Assembly (NCBI RefSeq): GCF_004343155.1
Contig: NZ_SMDC01000009.1
Location: 1-64,000, forward strand
Length of the DNA stretch: 64,000 nt
Direction of reading: 5' to 3'
From: Marichromatium gracile
GTDB taxonomy: Bacteria > Pseudomonadota > Gammaproteobacteria > Chromatiales > Chromatiaceae
Below, piece after piece: positions 38,141-48,996 of this stretch. A program made the position numbers and the translations under genes. Within the stretch, counting starts at the first letter, position 1, and the number at the start of each line of letters is the position of its first letter. The notes under the pieces were generated by a model that had not been told where the DNA came from, ran no database searches, and saw only the letters and a list, made by a program, of their open reading frames with translations.

Positions 38141-38659
38141 TCATTCCTCCTCGAAGGACTCGACGGCCTCGTGCCAGGCCTCGCCCAGCGCCTCGTAGGC
38201 CTCGGCGAAGCCCTCCTTGATCTCGTCCCAGGCGCTGTCGGAGCTGCTCTCCATGTCCTCGTACCACTCGGCGACCTGGGCGCGACGCTCGCGCAACGCC
38301 GTCATGCTCGCCTGCGTCTTCTCGCGGGCGGCCTCGCTCATGTCGTCCCAGTTCTCGTCGAGACGCGCCTGCAAGGCGTCGATGCGCTCGTCGGCGGCCT
38401 CCAGCGCCTCCTTGGTCGCCTTCACCGCCGCCTCGCGCTGATCGGCGCCATAGGCCTTGAGCGAGGCGAGCAGATCCTTGGTGTCCTGCTTGATCTCCTC
38501 GGCCGGCGGCATCCCGGCCTCGTGCATCATGCCCTTGTCCTCGGACATCTCGGACTCCTGCATCATGCCCTTCTCATCGGACATCTCCGCCTGGGTCATC
38601 GCGCTGAGCGAGAACAGGGTGAAGAAGAGTGCGGCGCTGGTGGCGAGAATCGGTTTCAT
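38141..38659 (-). CDS. Helical Met/Glu-rich periplasmic protein of unknown function
   Basis: A 172-residue protein with a signal peptide (MKPILATSAALFFTLFSLSA, likely cut after TQA). The mature N-terminus has an imperfect repeat (EMSDEKGMMQES, EMSEDKGMMHEA). The rest is highly charged and predicted helical/coiled coil (residues ~55-165, many AE/KE pairs), and it ends in ESFEEE. No known family recognised. The start follows GGAGGAG. Upstream stands a near-perfect sigma-54 promoter; csbD follows. The look is that of a periplasmic chaperone-like or spacer protein, but this is speculation. Confidence 0.78.
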   Translation of the reverse strand: MKPILATSAALFFTLFSLSAMTQAEMSDEKGMMQESEMSEDKGMMHEAGMPPAEEIKQDTKDLLASLKAYGADQREAAVKATKEALEAADERIDALQARLDENWDDMSEAAREKTQASMTALRERRAQVAEWYEDMESSSDSAWDEIKEGFAEAYEALGEAWHEAVESFEEE

Positions 38660-38755
38660 GTCGTGCTCCTCCATGGTGGTCGTGACCGGAAAATGGTGGC
38701 GGTTCACGTGGAGATGGCCGCGAGGCTCGCGGGGCATCATCCCTCGGTGGAGAAG

Positions 38756-38773
38756 TTGCAAAGCCGATGCCAA
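38756..38773 (-). promoter_or_regulatory. Sigma-54 promoter for the periplasmic helical protein and csbD
   Basis: Minus strand TTGGCATCGGCTTTGCAA: GG and GC are 10 bp apart and all consensus bases (TGGCAT, TTGCA) fit. About 97 bp upstream of the start codon at 38659. Confidence 0.82.
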
Positions 38774-38838
38774 CCCTTCCGGAGCGCGCCATGACGGGGC
38801 GCAAGGGCTGACCCCATGCGCGGGTGCCCCGACCGATC

Positions 38839-38873
38839 GGGGGATAGCCCCCGCCGACGGGGGCATATGCCCC
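38839..38873. promoter_or_regulatory. Candidate paired enhancer sites
   Basis: GGGGGATAGCCCCC (38839-38852) and the perfect palindrome GGGGCATATGCCCC (38860-38873) lie 66-100 bp upstream of the sigma-54 promoter at 38756-38773, with centres 21 bp (two helical turns) apart, as expected for an NtrC-type activator. Confidence 0.6.
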
Positions 38874-38896
38874 GCCGTCGACGCGGAGCCGAGCGG

Positions 38897-40555
38897 CTAG
38901 AGCAACACCACAGTCGCCAGCCCCAGGAAGGCGAAGAAGCCGACGATATCGGTGACCGTGGTCAGCACCACGCTCCCGGCCAGGGCGGGATCGATGCCGA
39001 AACGGCGCATCAGCAGCGGGATGGCGACCCCGGAGAGCGCCGCGCAGAGCAGGTTGAGCAGGATCGCCACGGCGATGATGCCGCCGATCGCCCAGTCGCC
39101 GAACCAGAGGATCGCCAGGGCGGCGACCACCAGCGCCCAGAGCAGGCCGTTCAGCAGACCGATCCCGGCCTCCTTCAACAGCAGGATGCGGGTGTTGCCG
39201 CCACCGAGTTGCCCCGTCGCCAACCCGCGGATGACCAGGGTCAGCGTCTGGCTGCCGGCGATACCGCCCATGCTGGCGACGATCGGCATCAGTACCGCGA
39301 GCGCCACCACCTGTTGCAGGGTGCCCTCGAACAGACCGATGACCCAGGCGGCGAGAAAGGCGGTGATCAGGTTGATGCCGAGCCACACCGCCCGTCGTCG
39401 GCTGCTCGCCAGCACCGGGGCGAACATGTCCGTCTCCTCGTCCAGCCCGGCCATGCCCATGATCGCGTGCGCGGCCTGCTCGCGGATGACGTCGACCACG
39501 TCATCGACGGTGATGCGCCCGAGCAGGCGTCCGTCGGCATCCACCACCGGCGCCGAGCTGAGGTCTTCCTCCTCGAAGCGGCGCGCCACCGCGTCGCTCG
39601 GCTGGTCGGCGGGCACCGGCTCGAAGTCGGTCTCCATCAGCTCCGAGACCAGCGTCTCGGGGCGCGCGGTCAGCACCCGGCGCGTGCGCAGCACGCCCTG
39701 ATAGTGCTGCTTGCGGTCGATGACGAAGAACTTGTCGGTGTTCGGCGGCAGGTCCTCGCGCAGTCGCAGATAACGCAGCAGGGTACCGACCCGGATGTTG
39801 GCGCGCACCGCGATCTGGTCCATGTTCATCAGGCCGCCGGCGCTGTCCTCGGGGTAGGAGAGCATCGACTGCAGGCGCTCGCGCTCGCGCCGGTCCATCG
39901 CCTCGAGGATCTGCCGACCGGTGGCCATCGGCAGATCCTGGATGAGGTCGACCAGATCATCTGGCTCGAGGCCGCGCGCGGCCTCGACCAGATGATCCAG
40001 ATCCATCTCCGCGGCGAGACGGCGGCGCACCTCCTCCTGCAGGTGGCGCAGGACCTTGGCGGTGCGCTCACCGTCGATCATGTCCCAGGCGGCGGCGCGC
40101 TCGGTCGCCGGCAGCGACTCCAGCAACCCGGCGATGCGCGCCGGGTGGAGCTTGCGAAACAGCCGCGCGATGCGCTTGAGCTTGCCCTCCTCCAGCGCCT
40201 CCAGGACCAGACGCAACTGGGTCTCCGGCTCGTCCTCGGGCGGGCCGTCGAGGTGTCGCGAGTCGGGGTCGGACTCCGCGGCGGCCTCGATCTCGAGGTC
40301 GCGGGCGAGTCGGGCGCGCAGCGTGGCCGAGAGGTGCGCGCGCACCTTGTCCTCGGTGCGCGCCTCGACCTGATGCCAGGCGGCCACCCGCTGCGCCGGG
40401 GTGAGCGTCTCGAGCAGGCTGGCGATCTTGGCCGGGTGCATCTTCTTGAGCAGGCGGCGCGCGCGCTTGCCCTGACCCTGCGCGAGCAACTCACGCAGAT
40501 GGTCGATCTCGGTGGCGATCAGGTCGTTCGGATCGGGTTGCAGGTCTCGCTTCAA
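38897..40555 (-). CDS. mgtE: Magnesium transporter MgtE with duplicated N domain
   Basis: A 552-residue Mg2+ channel/transporter; typical MgtE has about 450. The N-terminal regulatory helical domain appears twice: LLKKMHPAKIASLLETL (~36-52) and LFRKLHPARIAGLLESL (~125-141), each followed by xAAWxx(V/M)I-like and RxHLxxxxRxRLA parts. Then two CBS domains (~230-355; DKFFVIDRKQHYQGVLR, SAPVVDADGRLLGRIT) and five membrane helices (~380-552). The conserved pore segment is MPIVASMGGIAGSQTLTLVIRG. Last gene of the operon csbD2-DUF1328-yihY-CaCA-mgtE (84 bp behind the exchanger). Confidence 0.9.
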   Translation of the reverse strand: MKRDLQPDPNDLIATEIDHLRELLAQGQGKRARRLLKKMHPAKIASLLETLTPAQRVAAWHQVEARTEDKVRAHLSATLRARLARDLEIEAAAESDPDSRHLDGPPEDEPETQLRLVLEALEEGKLKRIARLFRKLHPARIAGLLESLPATERAAAWDMIDGERTAKVLRHLQEEVRRRLAAEMDLDHLVEAARGLEPDDLVDLIQDLPMATGRQILEAMDRRERERLQSMLSYPEDSAGGLMNMDQIAVRANIRVGTLLRYLRLREDLPPNTDKFFVIDRKQHYQGVLRTRRVLTARPETLVSELMETDFEPVPADQPSDAVARRFEEEDLSSAPVVDADGRLLGRITVDDVVDVIREQAAHAIMGMAGLDEETDMFAPVLASSRRRAVWLGINLITAFLAAWVIGLFEGTLQQVVALAVLMPIVASMGGIAGSQTLTLVIRGLATGQLGGGNTRILLLKEAGIGLLNGLLWALVVAALAILWFGDWAIGGIIAVAILLNLLCAALSGVAIPLLMRRFGIDPALAGSVVLTTVTDIVGFFAFLGLATVVLL

Positions 40556-40639
40556 GGGCTTGTTCCATTGCGGCTATCGGGATGGAGGGTCATCGGTCCC
40601 CCGCACGAGGGCGGCCGCCCGAGGAGACGGGCGATGGGT

Positions 40640-41674
40640 TCAGCCGAGGACGATGACGCCGAGACCGATACCGTAGAAGATCAGCACCAACCAGCTCTCG
40701 AAGCCGATGTTGCCGATGCCGCTGCGCTCGCGCCGGATCAGTCCGAGCAGCAGCGTGGCGGTCAGCAGAATCGTCTGACTGATGATGAACAGTGGCTGAT
40801 CCCCGACGGCATGGTAGAGCGATCCCGGCCGATAGGCGATATCGGAGAACGCGAGAAACAGCACATCGAAGGTATTGCCGCCGATGATGCCGCCGACGGC
40901 GAGCGTCAGCGCACCGTGGCGCACGGCGGCGATCGCGGTGACCAGCTCCGGGAGCGAGGTCACCACGGCGGTGAAGAGGACCCCGACCAGGGTCTCCGAG
41001 AGCCCGGTCACCCGCACCAGCGCCATCCCCGCAACGCCGACGAGATAGCCCGCGGCACCGACCAGGATCACCGCCGCGACGAAGCCCGCCCACAACCGGC
41101 GTTGCCCCGCCCCATCATCGTCGGACGTCTCCGGGACGTCCTCGCGGGTCTCGCCGGTCTGCACCGGATACCAGGCCGGCTGCCCCCGGGCGACGGCGGC
41201 CAGGCGCACCCCGAGTGCGTAGAGCGCCAGCAGCAGGAACGAGGCCGGATGGACCCCGAAGAGCGTCACCGGCGGCGCCGTTGCGGCCATCAACGGCACC
41301 GCGAGCAGCGCGCAGAGCAGCGCACCGTTGATGAGATTGGGCACCGAGGCGGCGGCGTGCTCGAGATTGGCGCGACGATAGAGGATGTCGGCGACGACGA
41401 GAAAGGCCGTCTGCGCCGCGATGCCGCCGACGGCGTTGCTGACCGCAAGCTCGGCCTTGCCCGCCGAGGCGACGGTGAGCGAGACGATGATCCCGGGCAG
41501 CGAGGTGCTGGCGCCGAGCAGCACCGCGCCGAACACCGCCTCGCCGAGCCCGGTCAGATCGGCGAGACGGTCGGCGAGCCGCGCCATGCGCGTCCCGACC
41601 ACGGCGATCACCGCCGCGCTCGCGACCAGCACGACGACGATCAGCGCCAGTGACCAGTGCTCAGCCGAGGGCAT
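40640..41674 (-). CDS. Cation/Ca2+ exchanger family (CaCA) membrane protein
   Basis: A 344-residue protein with about 10-11 membrane helices and the two inverted alpha repeats of the Na+/Ca2+ exchanger fold: [20 protein letters not shown] (~42-61) and [20 protein letters not shown] (~220-239), the latter followed by [16 protein letters not shown]. The first repeat has SLPG where the acidic SLPE/TSxPE residue is usual, which may alter ion selectivity. Cytoplasmic loop ~165-195 is acidic. Starts 26 bp behind yihY and precedes mgtE. Confidence 0.87.
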   Translation of the reverse strand: MPSAEHWSLALIVVVLVASAAVIAVVGTRMARLADRLADLTGLGEAVFGAVLLGASTSLPGIIVSLTVASAGKAELAVSNAVGGIAAQTAFLVVADILYRRANLEHAAASVPNLINGALLCALLAVPLMAATAPPVTLFGVHPASFLLLALYALGVRLAAVARGQPAWYPVQTGETREDVPETSDDDGAGQRRLWAGFVAAVILVGAAGYLVGVAGMALVRVTGLSETLVGVLFTAVVTSLPELVTAIAAVRHGALTLAVGGIIGGNTFDVLFLAFSDIAYRPGSLYHAVGDQPLFIISQTILLTATLLLGLIRRERSGIGNIGFESWLVLIFYGIGLGVIVLG

Positions 41675-41700
41675 CGTCTTCGCGCCTCAACACGCGCCAC

Positions 41701-42678
41701 TCAGTCCGCAGAGGGCGCATCGTCGGGCAGGTGATCGGCCACATAGGCCCCCCGCTCGCCGCGCGGACGCGGCTCGCCCCGGGTGGTGTCGCGCGCGGTC
41801 TGGCGCTCGATCTCGGCGTTGAGCTCGGCGCCGAGGATGGTGATCAGCGCCGAGAGATAGAGCCACATCAGCAGCACGATGACCGCGCCGATCGAGCCAT
41901 AGGTCGCGTTGTAGGTACCGAAGCGCGAGACATAGACCGAGAACAGGGCCGAGGCGACCAGCCACAGCACCACGGCGAGCGACGAGCCGACCGAGACCCA
42001 GCGCCAGCGCGCCTGGCGGCGTGACGGGCCATAGCGATAGAGGACCGCGAGCAGGGTCAGCGCCAACGCGGCCAGCACCGGCCAGCGCACCAGATTGACG
42101 AGCACCTGCGCCAGCGCACCCAGGCCGACATAACGCATCGCGACCGGCACCGCCACGATCAGCGCCAGCACCACGGCGACCAGCAGCACCAGCGAGAAGG
42201 TCACGACGAAGGCGGTGAGATTCAGCCGCAGGAAGCCTCGACGCTCGCGCTCGTCGTAGACGATGTTCAGCGCCGCGATCAGCGACCGCGTCGCCCGCGT
42301 GGCGCTCCACACCGACAGCAGGATCGCGCCCGCCAGCCCGGCGCCGAGGCTCTGCCCCGAGCCCGAGGCGACCTCGCGCATCTGCTGCGAGAGCAGTTGA
42401 TAGACCTCTGCGGGCAGCACGGCGCTGAGCGCGGAGAACTGCCCCTCGACCTGCGCGGGGTCGGCGACCAGCCCGAACAGGGCGATCAGCGCGGCGATGC
42501 CCGGGAACACCGCCAGCAGGCTGTAGAACGCGACCCCGGCGGCGACCAGCGAGACGTTGTCGGCGCCCGCCGCCCGCCAAGCCCGCTTGGCGATCCGGAC
42601 CCAGCCGCCCGGCGGGATCTCGTTGGGCGCATCGGCCAAGCGACCGATCGCCTGACCGGCGCGATCATCGACATCCAT
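41701..42678 (-). CDS. yihY: YihY/BrkB family inner-membrane protein
   Basis: A 325-residue protein with six predicted membrane helices. Conserved blocks: NVSLVAAGVAFYSLLAVFPG (~41-60), SVWSATRATRSLIAALNIVYDE, GSIGAVIVLLMWLYLSALITILGAELNAEIE. The C-terminus is hydrophilic (DTTRGEPRPRGERGAYVADH) as in many YihY proteins. Function of the family is unsettled (formerly BrkB/RNase BN). Start 42678 is preceded by GGGAGGG. It lies in the sigma-54-preceded operon after DUF1328. Confidence 0.88.
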   Translation of the reverse strand: MDVDDRAGQAIGRLADAPNEIPPGGWVRIAKRAWRAAGADNVSLVAAGVAFYSLLAVFPGIAALIALFGLVADPAQVEGQFSALSAVLPAEVYQLLSQQMREVASGSGQSLGAGLAGAILLSVWSATRATRSLIAALNIVYDERERRGFLRLNLTAFVVTFSLVLLVAVVLALIVAVPVAMRYVGLGALAQVLVNLVRWPVLAALALTLLAVLYRYGPSRRQARWRWVSVGSSLAVVLWLVASALFSVYVSRFGTYNATYGSIGAVIVLLMWLYLSALITILGAELNAEIERQTARDTTRGEPRPRGERGAYVADHLPDDAPSAD

Positions 42679-42731
42679 CACATCCCTCCCCTTGGCCTGG
42701 CCGCGCGCGCGGCGCGGCGGCCTCACCCCGG

Positions 42732-42899
42732 TCACAGCGTCGGCGGCCGACGTCCGAACACGAACAACACCACCGCAAAGACGAGTCCGACGACGAAGAG
42801 TATCCAGGCGATACTGGACGCGGTGCCGGCGATACCGGTCAGCCCGAGTGCGCCGGCGATCAACGCCACGATCAGGAAGACGAGCGCGAGTCTGATCAT
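42732..42899 (-). CDS. DUF1328/YtjA-type small membrane protein
   Basis: A 55-residue protein with two membrane helices: [20 protein letters not shown] and [20 protein letters not shown], typical of the DUF1328 (YtjA) family of unknown function. The start ATG 42899 follows GAGGAGG. It sits between csbD2 (70 bp) and yihY (53 bp). Confidence 0.92.
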   Translation of the reverse strand: MIRLALVFLIVALIAGALGLTGIAGTASSIAWILFVVGLVFAVVLFVFGRRPPTL

Positions 42900-42969
42900 C
42901 ACAACCTCCTCAGTGACATGAATCCGGTCGACGGGCGCGCGGCGCACGCCGCGCCGCCCGAGGAGGCGA

Positions 42970-43164
42970 TCATCCCTTCTCGTATTCCTCGACCTGACGC
43001 TCGGCCTCCTCCTTGGCAAGGCCGTAACGCTCCTGGATCTTGCCGACGAGCTTGTCGCGCTCGCCCTCGATGGCGAGCAGATCGTCATCGGTGAGATCGG
43101 CCCAGCGCGCCTTGACGTGCCCCTTCATCTCCGTCCACTTCCCCTTGACCTCGTTCCAGTTCAT
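42970..43164 (-). CDS. CsbD-family stress protein, copy 2
   Basis: A 64-residue hydrophilic protein: [60 protein letters not shown]. About half of the residues match copy 1 at 37876-38064. The start follows GGAGGTCTTGC. First gene of the operon csbD2-DUF1328-yihY-CaCA-mgtE, driven by a sigma-54 promoter about 100 bp upstream. Confidence 0.92.
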   Translation of the reverse strand: MNWNEVKGKWTEMKGHVKARWADLTDDDLLAIEGERDKLVGKIQERYGLAKEEAERQVEEYEKG

Positions 43165-43265
43165 GCAAGACCTCCAGGTTTCGCGTGATGGCGCGCCCGA
43201 TCGGCGCGCCTCCAGGCGACCGGGACGCGCTGTCCACGCCCGGCGACGCCTGCTGGTCATCAAGC

Positions 43266-43282
43266 TTGCAGCCTGCATGCCA
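43266..43282 (-). promoter_or_regulatory. Sigma-54 promoter for the csbD2-mgtE operon
   Basis: Minus strand TGGCATGCAGGCTGCAA: GG and GC 10 bp apart, one mismatch to the TTGCA part. About 100 bp upstream of csbD2. Spacing and TGGCAT start match the promoters at 37557 and 38756. Confidence 0.75.
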
Positions 43283-43369
43283 GCTTTCGACATCGGCGCC
43301 CCGCGCCCGTCATGACCGGGCGCGACGCCACGGACGCACGCCGGCGGCGGCGGGAGATCGCGCGACATT

Positions 43370-43382
43370 GGGGGATATGGCC
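43370..43382. promoter_or_regulatory. Candidate enhancer half-site
   Basis: GGGGGATATGGCC resembles the left arm of GGGGGATAGCCCCC upstream of the other sigma-54 promoter, 88 bp above the promoter at 43266. It is an imperfect palindrome and less certain. Confidence 0.35.
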
Positions 43383-43474
43383 AGCCATCTCGGTGGCTGC
43401 GGTGGAAAGGCCCCGTCGCCGGGCAAGAGACGCGCGGAGGCGGCGGGGGACGCATCCGACGACGCGGGAGCGGC

Positions 43475-44923
<1,449 letters not shown>

Positions 44924-45155
44924 CAGTGTCAGGTCTCCTCGTCAGCGTCGGGATGGAGGCGCGAACACCCTCGGGCATCAAGCCGCACCAGTCTCGATGG
45001 CGTGCCACGGCGCGGGCACGGGGGCATCCTCGACAGCGGCCGCGCCCCGTCCACGCATCCCCGGCGCCGCGACCGGCGCGCCAGTGGAGGATCTGGAGAC
45101 GATCGGTGGCGAATGCACGCCTCGGCAGCGGGGGAATGCGACCGTCTCCCCGGGG

Positions 45156-47939
45156 CTACTCCAGCAACCGCTTGAGGTCGGCGACGCCGACCGGCTTGAG
45201 CAGGTGCGCGTCGAACAGCGCCGCCTCCTCGCCGAGGCTCGACACGCCGTAGCCCGACACCGCCACCAGCCGGAAGGCCCGGCGCTCGGGGCGCTCGGCG
45301 AGGCGGCGCGCGACCTCGATGCCGTCGATATCGGGCAGGCCGATGTCCAGCAGGATCAGGTCCGGACGCACCCGGGAGACCGCCTCCAGCGCCTCGGCCC
45401 CGCTCGCGCCGCCGCTGACCTCGTGGCCGAGCGCGCGCAGCAGCTCGCTCGCCGCCTCGACCACATCGGGGCTGTCATCGACGATCAACACCCGTCTGCC
45501 CTCGCCCGGCGCATCGTCCCCCGCCGCAGCGCCGGGCCCCACGTCGGTCTCGGGCGCGGGGCCGGCATCGAGCGGAAAGGTCAGCGTGACACGGGTACCC
45601 TGGCCGGCCCCGTCGCTGTGCAGATCGATGCTGCCGCCGTGCAGCCCGACCAGGTTCTTCACCAGGGTCAGCCCCAACCCGAGGCCGCCCTCCACCCGCG
45701 CCAGCGAACGCGGCCCCTGCGTGAAGGGCTCGAACAAGGTGGGGATCGACTCGGGGGGGATGCCCCGCCCGTCGTCCGCGACCGTGACCCTGGCCACCCC
45801 GGCGTCCGCGACCAGACCGACGGCGATGCGCCCGGCTCGATCGGTGTACTTGACGGCGTTGTGCAGCACATTGCTCAGCACCTGGACGAGCCGCGTCGCG
45901 TCGCCGCGCACCACCACCGCCCCCGGCGGCAGGTCGAGCGCGAGCGTATGCTCACGCGCGCGCGCCTCGTGCTCGACCACCTCCAGCGCCTCGCGCACCA
46001 ATCGCCCCAGGTCCTGGCGCGCCATCTTCAGCTCGATCGCGCCGCGGGTGATGCGGGCGACATCGAGCAGGTCGTGCACCAGTCGCTCCAGATGATGGGT
46101 CTGACGGTCGATCACCCCGAGCGCCCAGTCGAGCGTGGTCTGATCGGTCTCGCCCAGCGCCAGACGGTCCAGCGCGTTGCGCACCGGCGCCAACGGGTTG
46201 CGCAGCTCGTGACCGAGCATCGACAGGAACTCGTCCTTGCGCCGGTCGGCCTCGGTGAGCTGCTCGGCCTGGCGGCGCAGGCTCGTCTGCAGCGCCTGCT
46301 GGCCGCTGACGTCGAGCGCCAGCGAGAGCACCGAGACCAGCCGACCGTCGGCGTCGCGCAGCACCGAGTTGTGCCACTCGCACCAGATGGTCTCGCCATC
46401 CTTGCGGCGGTTGAGGTGGAGCGCCTGATTGTGCTCGACCAGCCCGCCGACCAGTGCGCCGACCATGTCCGCGAAGGGCTCGCGCGCCTCGTCGGGGAAC
46501 AGCCCCAGCCCACGCAGCGACCCGCGCAGCGCCTCGGCCTCGCTCCAGCCGAACACCCGTTCCGCCGCCGTCGACCAGCGCAGCAGGGTGGTATCGGCCG
46601 CCCACTCCAGCGAGGCGACCGGGGACTTGTCGACATGCAGCTTGAGCCGCTCCAGGGTCTCGCGGTAACGCCGCTCGGCCCGCGTGGCGCGGGTGACGTC
46701 GGCGAGGATGCCGACACAGCCCCCGACCTCGCCGGTCTCGTCGCGCAGGGGCGCGGCCGAGGCGATGAGATGCCTGACCTCACCGTCGGCGAAGTGGATC
46801 TCCTCGTGGAAGTCGTGCACCGGCTCGCCCTCACGCGCCGCGACCTGCATCGGCAGCTCGGCGGTGGTCAGCTCGCGCCCGGCGTGGAAGACGCGAAACG
46901 GCAGCGCGGTGGCATCGGGCCCGGACAGCGAGGGGTTGCTGTGCACGGGCAGGCGCAGGATCTCGGCGCCGGCGCGGTTCATGTCCATGTTGCGGCACTC
47001 GAGATCGCGACCGATATAGATCCCCACCGGGGCGGCCTCGAAGACCGCGCGCAGCTCGCCGGCGCGCGCCCGGTTCTCGGCATTGAGTCGGGCGATCTCC
47101 TCGGCGTTGCGACGCCGCTCGGTGATGTCGATGACCAGCACGAAGAAGCCGTCGACGGTGCCGTTGTCGCGTCGGTCCGGGATGTACTCGATCTGGCAGC
47201 AACGGGTGCCCGCGCCCTGATAGGGCAGCCAGGCGTCGAAGCGACAGACCGAGCCCGCCAGCGCCTGCTCCATGTGGGGACGGACCAGCGCGAAGGCCTC
47301 CTCGCCAAGGACATCGACCACCGGTCTGCCGCGGATCTCTGCCGGATCGAGCCCGAACCAGCGGGCATAGGCGGCATTGTTGAAGCGATAGCACAGCGAC
47401 GCGTCGACCCGCGAGATCAACACCGGCAGCGCATCGGCGAGACGGCACAGGGTATGGTCGCGATCGGCCGGCGCCGCCTCGGCGCACTTGCGCGCGGTGA
47501 TGTCGGTCCAGGTGATGATGGCCCCGTCGATCTGGCCCGCGCTCGAACGATAGGGCCGTATCCGGCGCAGAGACCAGTGCCCGCCGTCGCCCGGGACCTC
47601 GCGCGGCACCACCGGCGTGCCCGCCAGCACCAACGCGGCCTCGTCGACCAGCCCGGCATCCTCCAGGCGCCAGCCGAGGTCCGCCAGCGGGCAACCGGGC
47701 TCGACCCCGCCGGGTCGCAGCAGCGTCTCCGTCGCCGGGGTCCAGCGGCGCACGCGCAACCGCGGATCGACAAAGAGCACCGGCATCTCGGTGCCGACCA
47801 GGAGGGCGTCGAGCACCTCGTTGGCCGTCTCCAGCTCGCGCACCCGGTCCATGAGCCAGGTCAACTCATCGTTGAGCACCTGTCGCCCTGCCCCGGCGGT
47901 CTTCAGTTCATCATCGGTGGAGCACCGCTCCCTGGTCAT
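45156..47939 (-). CDS. Soluble multi-PAS hybrid histidine kinase
   Basis: A 927-residue cytoplasmic kinase without membrane helices. Four PAS-type domains: ~35-150 (FVDPRLRVRRWTPATETLLR, the type seen in CheB/CheR fusions), ~155-280, ~285-415 and ~420-545. HisKA with phospho-His in MLGHELRNPLAPV (~575), HATPase_c (~665-785; NVLHNAVKYTDRAG, DDGRGIP, GGLGLGLTLV) and a C-terminal receiver (~805-925; LIVDDSPDV, LILLDIGLPDIDG, LKPVG). No signal peptide. It lies 232 bp upstream of the sigma-54 regulator on the same strand and is its likely partner, although the C-terminal receiver would call for a phosphotransfer step. Confidence 0.88.
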   Translation of the reverse strand: MTRERCSTDDELKTAGAGRQVLNDELTWLMDRVRELETANEVLDALLVGTEMPVLFVDPRLRVRRWTPATETLLRPGGVEPGCPLADLGWRLEDAGLVDEAALVLAGTPVVPREVPGDGGHWSLRRIRPYRSSAGQIDGAIITWTDITARKCAEAAPADRDHTLCRLADALPVLISRVDASLCYRFNNAAYARWFGLDPAEIRGRPVVDVLGEEAFALVRPHMEQALAGSVCRFDAWLPYQGAGTRCCQIEYIPDRRDNGTVDGFFVLVIDITERRRNAEEIARLNAENRARAGELRAVFEAAPVGIYIGRDLECRNMDMNRAGAEILRLPVHSNPSLSGPDATALPFRVFHAGRELTTAELPMQVAAREGEPVHDFHEEIHFADGEVRHLIASAAPLRDETGEVGGCVGILADVTRATRAERRYRETLERLKLHVDKSPVASLEWAADTTLLRWSTAAERVFGWSEAEALRGSLRGLGLFPDEAREPFADMVGALVGGLVEHNQALHLNRRKDGETIWCEWHNSVLRDADGRLVSVLSLALDVSGQQALQTSLRRQAEQLTEADRRKDEFLSMLGHELRNPLAPVRNALDRLALGETDQTTLDWALGVIDRQTHHLERLVHDLLDVARITRGAIELKMARQDLGRLVREALEVVEHEARAREHTLALDLPPGAVVVRGDATRLVQVLSNVLHNAVKYTDRAGRIAVGLVADAGVARVTVADDGRGIPPESIPTLFEPFTQGPRSLARVEGGLGLGLTLVKNLVGLHGGSIDLHSDGAGQGTRVTLTFPLDAGPAPETDVGPGAAAGDDAPGEGRRVLIVDDSPDVVEAASELLRALGHEVSGGASGAEALEAVSRVRPDLILLDIGLPDIDGIEVARRLAERPERRAFRLVAVSGYGVSSLGEEAALFDAHLLKPVGVADLKRLLE

Positions 47940-48240
47940 CGACGTCGCCCCCTCGTTGGAGACCCAGAGGTCTGCAGTGGAGGCACCATCTCTGCCCGGG
48001 TTGCTGCGTACAACATGGCGCCACGCCGAGCCCGGCCTCCTCCTATGCGTTCAGGATAACCCCGAGCGGCGTGCCGGGCTCATTCGGAACACCGATCGCC
48101 CGCGCAATACAATCCGGTTGATTAAGACAGAGGCGGGAGGCCTGAGGAGGGCTCGGCGCGCCTGAGCCCAGCCGCAGTAACGGCCCAGCGGCCGACCAGA
48201 CGCTCAGCGGCACGCCGTCGCGGCAAGCTGGCCAGACGCA
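47940..48240. other. Intergenic region, nothing recognised
   Basis: About 300 bp between the kinase start and the DUF502 stop codon. No open frame with a coding look, no sigma-54 motif and no strong hairpin; slightly AT-richer around 48100 (CAATACAATCCGGTTGATTA), which may hold the kinase's sigma-70 promoter. Confidence 0.4.
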
Positions 48241-48852
48241 TCATCTCCCCAGACCGGCATCACCGCCCAGTGAACCACCCGTGAGCACCGCGCGCATGGC
48301 GCGATCGGCGCCGACATCGAGCTGGCCGATCCGGTCGCGCTCCAGATAGACGGTGAAACCGCCCAACTGATAGCTCATCGGCAGGAACACGGCCACCCGG
48401 TCGTCACCGTCATCGGCGCCGGGCAGGACGACGCGCTCCTGCATCACGAAACCGACCAGCAGCATCCCCTGGATATCGACCGCCACGGGCCGACCCAACC
48501 CCTCGTCGCCATCCTTGGCAAAGAATCGCGACACGTCCTTGATGCCCTGGAAGAGGCTCTTCACCAGCGGGATGCGATCGAGCACGCGCTCGGCCAACCT
48601 GAGCAGCCAGCGCACCAGGAAGAGGTTGGCGATCAACCCGGCGACGACCGTCAACGCCACGCCGGCGACCAGCCCCATGCCGGGCAGATACCAGCCAGCG
48701 GGCATCAGCACACGCACCAGATCCCCCATGAACAGCTCCACCGAGCGCCCGAGCCAGACCAGGAAGGCGATGGTGATGACCAGGGGCGCGAGCAACGCCA
48801 CCCCCTGCAGGAACCAGTTGCGCAGTCTCTCGAACAGGTTTTTCCGACTCAT
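48241..48852 (-). CDS. DUF502 family membrane protein
   Basis: A 203-residue protein with two N-terminal membrane helices (~17-38: ALLAPLVITIAFLVWL; ~56-80: LPGMGLVAGVALTVVAGLIANLF) and a soluble domain with the DUF502 blocks RIPLVKSLFQGIKDVSRFF, MLLVGFVMQERV and VAVFLPMSYQLGGFTVYLER. The function is unknown in bacteria. The start at 48852 follows GGAGGAGCG. A GG-N10-GC promoter of the local type stands about 128 bp upstream. Confidence 0.87.
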   Translation of the reverse strand: MSRKNLFERLRNWFLQGVALLAPLVITIAFLVWLGRSVELFMGDLVRVLMPAGWYLPGMGLVAGVALTVVAGLIANLFLVRWLLRLAERVLDRIPLVKSLFQGIKDVSRFFAKDGDEGLGRPVAVDIQGMLLVGFVMQERVVLPGADDGDDRVAVFLPMSYQLGGFTVYLERDRIGQLDVGADRAMRAVLTGGSLGGDAGLGR

Positions 48853-48979
48853 CTCGACGCTCGCTCCTCCGGGCTCAGTGAATCCGTCATCGGCATGTCT
48901 CCTTCGGCATCGTGCGCCGTGATCCGGGCCAGCGGTCCCGGCGCATCCAAGCGGGCGGCCCCCCGCGTCCTCCACACGC

Positions 48980-48996
48980 AAGCACTGCCGATGCCA
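48980..48996 (-). promoter_or_regulatory. Candidate sigma-54 promoter for the DUF502 gene
   Basis: Minus strand TGGCATCGGCAGTGCTT: correct GG-N10-GC spacing and the same TGGCATCGGC start as the promoter at 38756, with one mismatch in the -12 part. Upstream, GGGGCATT ... CGCCCC at about 49074-49095 is a spread-out form of the enhancer palindrome. Confidence 0.6.

Noticed and set aside
38816-41653. 945-codon open frame on the plus strand
   Set aside because: Antisense to mgtE and the CaCA exchanger; compositional artefact.
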